From contig NZ_PVNB01000016.1 of NCBI RefSeq assembly GCF_003001995.1, forward strand, positions 1 through 64,000: a stretch of DNA of 64,000 nt. The letters run 5' to 3'. Origin of the DNA: Orenia metallireducens (GTDB taxonomy: Bacteria; Bacillota; Halanaerobiia; Halobacteroidales; Halobacteroidaceae). Below, piece after piece: positions 60,077-64,000 of this stretch. Numbering within the stretch: position 1 is the first letter of the stretch; every line of letters begins with the position of its first letter. Position numbers and translations under genes: made by a program. A model generated the notes under the pieces. That model was not told where the DNA came from and searched no databases. It saw nothing but the letters and a program-made list of their open reading frames with translations.

Positions 60077-61093
60077 ATGGTAATCGTAATGGAGAGTAGT
60101 GCAAAGCAAGAGGAGATTAAAAATGTAATTGAAAAGATTGAAGCGGCAGGATTTGAGGCACATCCTGATAGTGGTAAGACTCAGACTATTATTGGAGTGG
60201 TAGGTGAAGGTAGAAGAGAAGAGGTACTTAACTCTATTGGAGCTTTTCCTGGTGTTGAGAAGGTAGTAGAAATCAGTAAGCCTTATAAATTAGCGGGGTT
60301 AGATTTTAAGCCTGAACCATCGGTAATAGATATTGATGGTGTCAAGATTGGCGGAGGACACTTTGCAATTATGGCAGGTCCATGTGCAATTGAGAGTAAA
60401 GAGCAATTATTTGAAGCGGCTGAACAAGTTAAAGAAGGTGGAGCTAAGATTTTACGTGGTGGTGCTTTTAAGCCTAGAACATCTCCATATAGCTTCCAAG
60501 GGATGAAGGAAGATGGATTGAAATTATTAGCAGAGGCTAGAGAGAGAACTGGGCTTAAGATAGTGACTGAGGTAATGGATACTAGGGATGTAGAGTTGGT
60601 AGCAAAATATGCTGATATCTTACAGATTGGTGCTCGTAATATGCAGAACTTCTCTTTATTAAAAGAGGTAGGAAAGACTGATAAAGCAGTATTATTAAAA
60701 AGAGGTATGACTGCTACTTACAAGGAACTATTGATGGCTGCTGAATACATTATGGCTGGTGGTAACTATAATGTAATCTTATGTGAGCGAGGAATTAGAA
60801 CCTTTACTACTGAAACTAGAAATACTGTAGATATGGCTATCGTTCCTGTAATTAGAGAGTTAAGCCACTTACCTGTAATTATAGATCCAAGCCATGGTAC
60901 AGGAAATTGGAAATATGTATCACCATTAGCAAAAGCAGCTTTAGCAATAGGTGCAGATGGTCTGATGGTTGAAGTACACCCTGACCCTAAGAATGCTTTA
61001 TGTGATGGACCTCAATCATTAAAGCCTAACAAGTTTAAGGCTATGGTAGAAGAGTTAAAGGCTATAGCAGCAGTTACTAATACTGAGATTTAA
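60077..61093 (+). CDS. aroF: DAHP synthase, type I beta with regulatory domain
   Basis: The 338-residue product has an N-terminal ferredoxin-like/ACT-type domain (MVIVMESSAKQEEIKNVIEK, about 1-70) and a barrel domain. MAGPCAIESKEQLFEAAEQV, LRGGAFKPRTSPYSFQG, LQIGARNMQNFSLL, KRGMTATYKELLMAAEYI and DPSHGTGNW are all present. It condenses PEP with erythrose-4-phosphate, the committed step, and the N-terminal domain resembles that mediating Tyr feedback in Thermotoga DAHPS. The ATG at 60077 follows AAGGAGGAG; an ATG 42 bases upstream is out of place. Confidence 0.93.
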   Translation: MVIVMESSAKQEEIKNVIEKIEAAGFEAHPDSGKTQTIIGVVGEGRREEVLNSIGAFPGVEKVVEISKPYKLAGLDFKPEPSVIDIDGVKIGGGHFAIMAGPCAIESKEQLFEAAEQVKEGGAKILRGGAFKPRTSPYSFQGMKEDGLKLLAEARERTGLKIVTEVMDTRDVELVAKYADILQIGARNMQNFSLLKEVGKTDKAVLLKRGMTATYKELLMAAEYIMAGGNYNVILCERGIRTFTTETRNTVDMAIVPVIRELSHLPVIIDPSHGTGNWKYVSPLAKAALAIGADGLMVEVHPDPKNALCDGPQSLKPNKFKAMVEELKAIAAVTNTEI

Positions 61094-61103
61094 GGGGATA
61101 GAT

Positions 61104-62192
61104 ATGATCAAAAGAGTAGCGATTATTGGAGTGGGATTAATTGGCTCCTCTTTGGGCTTGGCTTTAGGTGATATTCAAGAGGTTGAAGAGGTTATTGGAA
61201 TTGATAAAAATCAGGATTATCTACAAGAGGCTTTAAATATAGGTGCGATTGATAAAATTGCTAGCTTAAAAGAAGGGGTTAGAGATGTAGATTTAATTAT
61301 ATTAGCTACTCCTGTGGGTATAATTAAGGATTTGGTAGTAGAGGTGCTGCCTTATATCGATAACAAAACAATTATTACTGACGTTGGTAGTACCAAATCT
61401 ACTTTGGTTAGAAAACTAGAGGTCTTAGTTGGAGACCATATCTATATTGGAGGTCATCCAATGACTGGTGCAGAGACCTCTGGGCCAAGTGGAGCAGATA
61501 AGTATCTCTTTGAGAATGCTATCTATGTATTAACAGAGACTGAGAAGACGGATCAAGCTAGCTTGGCAGAACTTAAAAATATATTGGAGAAAATAGGCTC
61601 ACAAGTTTTGGTTTTATCTCCTGAAAATCATGATAGGACGGTGGCTGTAACCAGTCACCTTCCCCATTTAATAGCAGTAAATCTGATGAGTGTAATCGAG
61701 CAATTTAGTCAAAAAGATGAGCAGGTTACCTCTTTAATTGCTGGAGGGTTTAGAGATACTACTAGAATAGCGGCAGGAGATCCTGTGATGTGGAGAGATA
61801 TCTTCTTAAATAATAAAGAGATGGTCTTAGAGACAATCGATATCTTTGAGGAGAGGTTAAGCTCCCTTAAAGAGCTAATTCTAAATAATCAAGGCGAGAT
61901 CCTGGGGGAAACCTTAGCAGAAATTAGGGATGCTAGAGTTAGACTGCCAATGAAGAAAAAAGGATTATTGCCAAGTAATTTTGAGCTGATTATAACCTTA
62001 AAGGATAAACCTAACGCAATTGGAAGTGTAGCCTCATTATTAGGAGATGCAGAGATTAATATCCAAGATATAGAGGTTTTAAAGGTTAGGGATGAAGGTG
62101 GAACGATTAGATTAAGCTTTAGTCAAGAAGAAGAACAGGAAGAAGCCTACAGACTATTAAAAGAGAAAAGCTATAAAGTAATTAAGAAGTAG
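61104..62192 (+). CDS. tyrA: Prephenate dehydrogenase with ACT domain
   Basis: The 362-residue product opens KRVAIIGVGLIGSSLGLALG (NAD site) and has VDLIILATPVGI, TDVGSTKSTLV and GGHPMTGAETSGPSGADKYL. FRDTTRIAAGDPVMWRDIFL follows, and the C-terminal ACT domain (about 290-362) carries ITLKDKPNAIGSVASLLGDA. It oxidatively decarboxylates prephenate toward Tyr, and the ACT domain suggests feedback inhibition. 10 bases after aroF. Confidence 0.94.
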   Translation: MIKRVAIIGVGLIGSSLGLALGDIQEVEEVIGIDKNQDYLQEALNIGAIDKIASLKEGVRDVDLIILATPVGIIKDLVVEVLPYIDNKTIITDVGSTKSTLVRKLEVLVGDHIYIGGHPMTGAETSGPSGADKYLFENAIYVLTETEKTDQASLAELKNILEKIGSQVLVLSPENHDRTVAVTSHLPHLIAVNLMSVIEQFSQKDEQVTSLIAGGFRDTTRIAAGDPVMWRDIFLNNKEMVLETIDIFEERLSSLKELILNNQGEILGETLAEIRDARVRLPMKKKGLLPSNFELIITLKDKPNAIGSVASLLGDAEINIQDIEVLKVRDEGGTIRLSFSQEEEQEEAYRLLKEKSYKVIKK

Positions 62193-62203
62193 GGGGATTA
62201 GAG

Positions 62204-63496
62204 ATGAGATTGAGAGTAGAAGCTAAGGGTGGTTTACAGGGTAGAATAAAAGTTCCAGGAGATAAATCTATCTCTCACCGTTCTGTGATGTTAGGATCAT
62301 TAGCTGAAGGGAAGACAGAGATAGAGGGTTTTTTAACAGGTGAGGACTGTTTGAGTACAGTTAAAGCCTTTCAGGATATGGGAGTTAAGATTGAGGGTGT
62401 TGGTACTGATCAGATGGTAGTTCATGGGGTAGGCTTAAGAGGGTTAAAAGAGCCAAAGGATTTATTGGACTTTGGTAACTCAGGAACTACTACTCGTTTG
62501 ATGCTAGGGATATTAGCAGGGCAAAAGTTTTACTCTGTAGCAACTGGTGATGATTCTTTAAAAAGTAGACCGATGGCTAGGGTAACTAAGCCTTTAAGTA
62601 CTATGGGTGGAGAGTTCTACGGGCGTGATAATGCTAACCTTTTACCAATTACAGTGGTTGGTAAAGGTGAATTAAATAGTATCTCCTATGATTCTCCTGT
62701 AGCCAGTGCTCAAGTTAAATCAGCTGTTTTATTAGCTGGATTATATGGTGAAGGGGTAACTGAAGTTAGAGAACCTGCCAAATCTAGAGATCATACTGAG
62801 CGGATGTTAGAGTACTTTGGGGCTAATATCGAGGTTGATGGTCTAGCAGTTAAGGTAGAAGGTAATCCAAAATTAACAGGTAAAAAGGTAGTTGTCCCTG
62901 GTGATATCTCTTCGGCAGCCTTTTTGATGGTAGCAGCGATGATTACCGAAGGATCAGAGATAATTATCGAGAATGTTGGCTTAAATCCTACTAGAGATGG
63001 TGTAATTGAGGCTTTAAGAAAGATGAAGGGGAACTTTGAGTTGTTAAATCAACGTGATGTCAATGGTGAGCCAATAGCAGATATTAAGGTTAAGAGTAGT
63101 CAATTAAAGGGAACGGTAATTGATGGTGATTTAATCCCTCTTCTAATAGATGAAATTCCAATTCTAGCAGTAGCAGCTAGTCAGGCAGAAGGAAAGACTA
63201 TTATTAAGGATGCTGAAGAATTGAGGGTTAAAGAGACTGATAGAATCGATGCTATGGTCAAGGAATTGACTCGATTGGGTGTAGAGGTTAAGGAGAGAGA
63301 GGATGGAATGGAGATTGTAGGTAAGCAGCAGATAACAGGTGGAGTGACTTGTCAGAGCTATCATGACCACCGGATTGCTATGTCTATGGCAGTAGCAGGT
63401 TTGATTGCTGAAGGCGCAGTAGAGGTAGAAGGTGCTGAATGTATCAATATCTCTTTTCCCAACTTTAAAGAATTATTAGATAGTTTATCAAAATAA
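62204..63496 (+). CDS. aroA: EPSP synthase
   Basis: The 430-residue product has VPGDKSISHRSVMLGSLAEG, LDFGNSGTTTRLMLGILAGQ, DSLKSRPMARVTKPL, SPVASAQVKSAVLLAGLYGE, DGDLIPLLIDEIPILAVAAS and RVKETDRIDAMVKEL. This is the full set of EPSPS motifs. It transfers enolpyruvate to shikimate-3-phosphate. Unlike glyphosate-sensitive LGNAGTAMR enzymes it has FGNSGTTTRLM in the PEP loop, as in class II-type enzymes. 11 bases after tyrA and last gene before a terminator. Confidence 0.94.
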   Translation: MRLRVEAKGGLQGRIKVPGDKSISHRSVMLGSLAEGKTEIEGFLTGEDCLSTVKAFQDMGVKIEGVGTDQMVVHGVGLRGLKEPKDLLDFGNSGTTTRLMLGILAGQKFYSVATGDDSLKSRPMARVTKPLSTMGGEFYGRDNANLLPITVVGKGELNSISYDSPVASAQVKSAVLLAGLYGEGVTEVREPAKSRDHTERMLEYFGANIEVDGLAVKVEGNPKLTGKKVVVPGDISSAAFLMVAAMITEGSEIIIENVGLNPTRDGVIEALRKMKGNFELLNQRDVNGEPIADIKVKSSQLKGTVIDGDLIPLLIDEIPILAVAASQAEGKTIIKDAEELRVKETDRIDAMVKELTRLGVEVKEREDGMEIVGKQQITGGVTCQSYHDHRIAMSMAVAGLIAEGAVEVEGAECINISFPNFKELLDSLSK

Positions 63497-63509
63497 TTTA
63501 AACTTCACC

Positions 63510-63548
63510 AAGAGAAGGCAGATTAATCTGTCTTCTCTTATTTTTTGT
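63510..63548 (+). terminator. Terminator of the aromatic operon
   Basis: AAGAGAAGGCAGATT pairs with AATCTGTCTTCTCTT, followed by ATTTTTTG. Confidence 0.88.
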
Positions 63549-63765
63549 CATTAATCCATCAAACCATATCTCCCCTCCTAATATCCAAAGTGTTGCAATA
63601 TACCGATATTAAGCCATTTGTCTAAGGATTAATAAACAAAAGCTAAATGCATTTTTTACAAAAAAGTTGAAAATCTTTTTAATTTTAAAGAAAAGAGAGG
63701 AAATTTTCAATAATAGTCGAAGTAATTAAGTAAAGAATCTTGTCTATATAAGATGGGGTGATATA

Positions 63766-64000
63766 TTGAAAAAAGATGATGTTTTAGAAGCGTTTAAAGA
63801 GATAATAGGTTATGATTTTAGCGATAATATAGAAATATTGAGAAGGATTATTGATAAGACTGAGGAGTTTTATGGTTTGATCTCAGATAAATTACCTGTG
63901 ATTGAGCAAAGTATCGATGAGACAATAGTAGAGACAGAGATCTTGGTCAATTATTTTGTAGAGGATAATCAACCTTTGGAGGATAGTCAAGATTTTAGAT
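63766..64000 (+). CDS. Unknown protein, 5' part only
   Basis: An open frame starts at TTG behind GATGGGGTGATA and runs off the window. Its first 78 codons encode an acidic, helical protein (KKDDVLEAFKEIIGYDFSDN, IEILRRIIDKTEEFYGLIS). No motif is recognised. The TTG plus ribosome site and continuous frame support a gene. Confidence 0.55.
   Translation, partial: MKKDDVLEAFKEIIGYDFSDNIEILRRIIDKTEEFYGLISDKLPVIEQSIDETIVETEILVNYFVEDNQPLEDSQDFR

Noticed and set aside
1-64000. tRNA or rRNA genes
   Set aside because: I saw no cloverleaf with a GGTTCGAATCC-type T-arm and no rRNA-like block on either strand. A covariance scan would settle this.

Overview
The window is low-GC Firmicutes DNA. Protein content and gene order point to a halophilic, fermentative, diderm member of the Halanaerobiales (Orenia/Halobacteroides-like). 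The pointers are an AbrB-type regulator and ylbKLM/yceD/rpmF/fapR/plsX/fab/rnc synteny of Firmicutes type, pta-ackA, a 2[4Fe-4S] ferredoxin, and an exported protein ending in what looks like an outer-membrane beta-barrel signal. The genus is my inference. I found no rRNA, tRNA or CRISPR array.

Layout. 1-9.5 kb: end of transaldolase, a stand-alone dnaN, DUF2935 protein, CCA-adding enzyme, a tail-less SSB, membrane and exported proteins, Fe-ADH, methyltransferase. 9.5-14.9 kb (minus then plus): a PAS-GGDEF-EAL gene split by a frameshift in a (TC)4 tract, a fossil IS200/IS605 right end, a lytic transglycosylase, AbrB, a candidate small RNA/small hydrophobic ORF antisense pair, thioredoxin reductase. 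15.2-19.5 kb: nfeD-floA operon, Rrf2 regulator and nitroreductase. 19.5-24.9 kb: a compact locus resembling flavin-based extracellular electron transfer (EET) loci: two-repeat lipoprotein, NDH-2 with a DoxX membrane tail, ApbE flavin transferase lipoprotein and long-chain prenyl diphosphate synthase. 25.3-31.7 kb: alpha-glucosidases (GH13, GH31), a LacI regulator and a LysM-expansin. 32-36.5 kb: MerR regulator, HEYTH metallopeptidase/barrel protein, ferredoxin. 36.9-44.5 kb: patatin, Lon-like PDZ protease, exonuclease, tmcAL, pta, ackA, yceD, rpmF. 45-54.1 kb: a fatty-acid synthesis operon (fapR plsX fabH fabK fabD fabG acpP, second FabK-like flavoprotein, fabF, rnc) with a FapR-like operator. 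54.4-57.7 kb: beta-propeller protein, HI0933 flavoprotein, small membrane protein. 57.7-63.5 kb: a HutP-family gene behind a UAG-rich leader with a terminator, followed by aroH-hisC-aroF-tyrA-aroA.

The most interesting candidates are (1) the HutP-like protein and UAG-rich attenuator in front of an aromatic amino acid operon; (2) the reduced EET-like locus, whose lipoprotein carries two flavinylation-like motifs; (3) the antisense small-gene module at 13.4-13.6 kb; (4) a 62-bp tandem repeat with a covarying hairpin in the acpP leader. Families of dispersed palindromic repeats (at about 2.7, 13.7, 25.2, 38.7, 44.7, 54.3 and 58.4 kb) sit in intergenic gaps.
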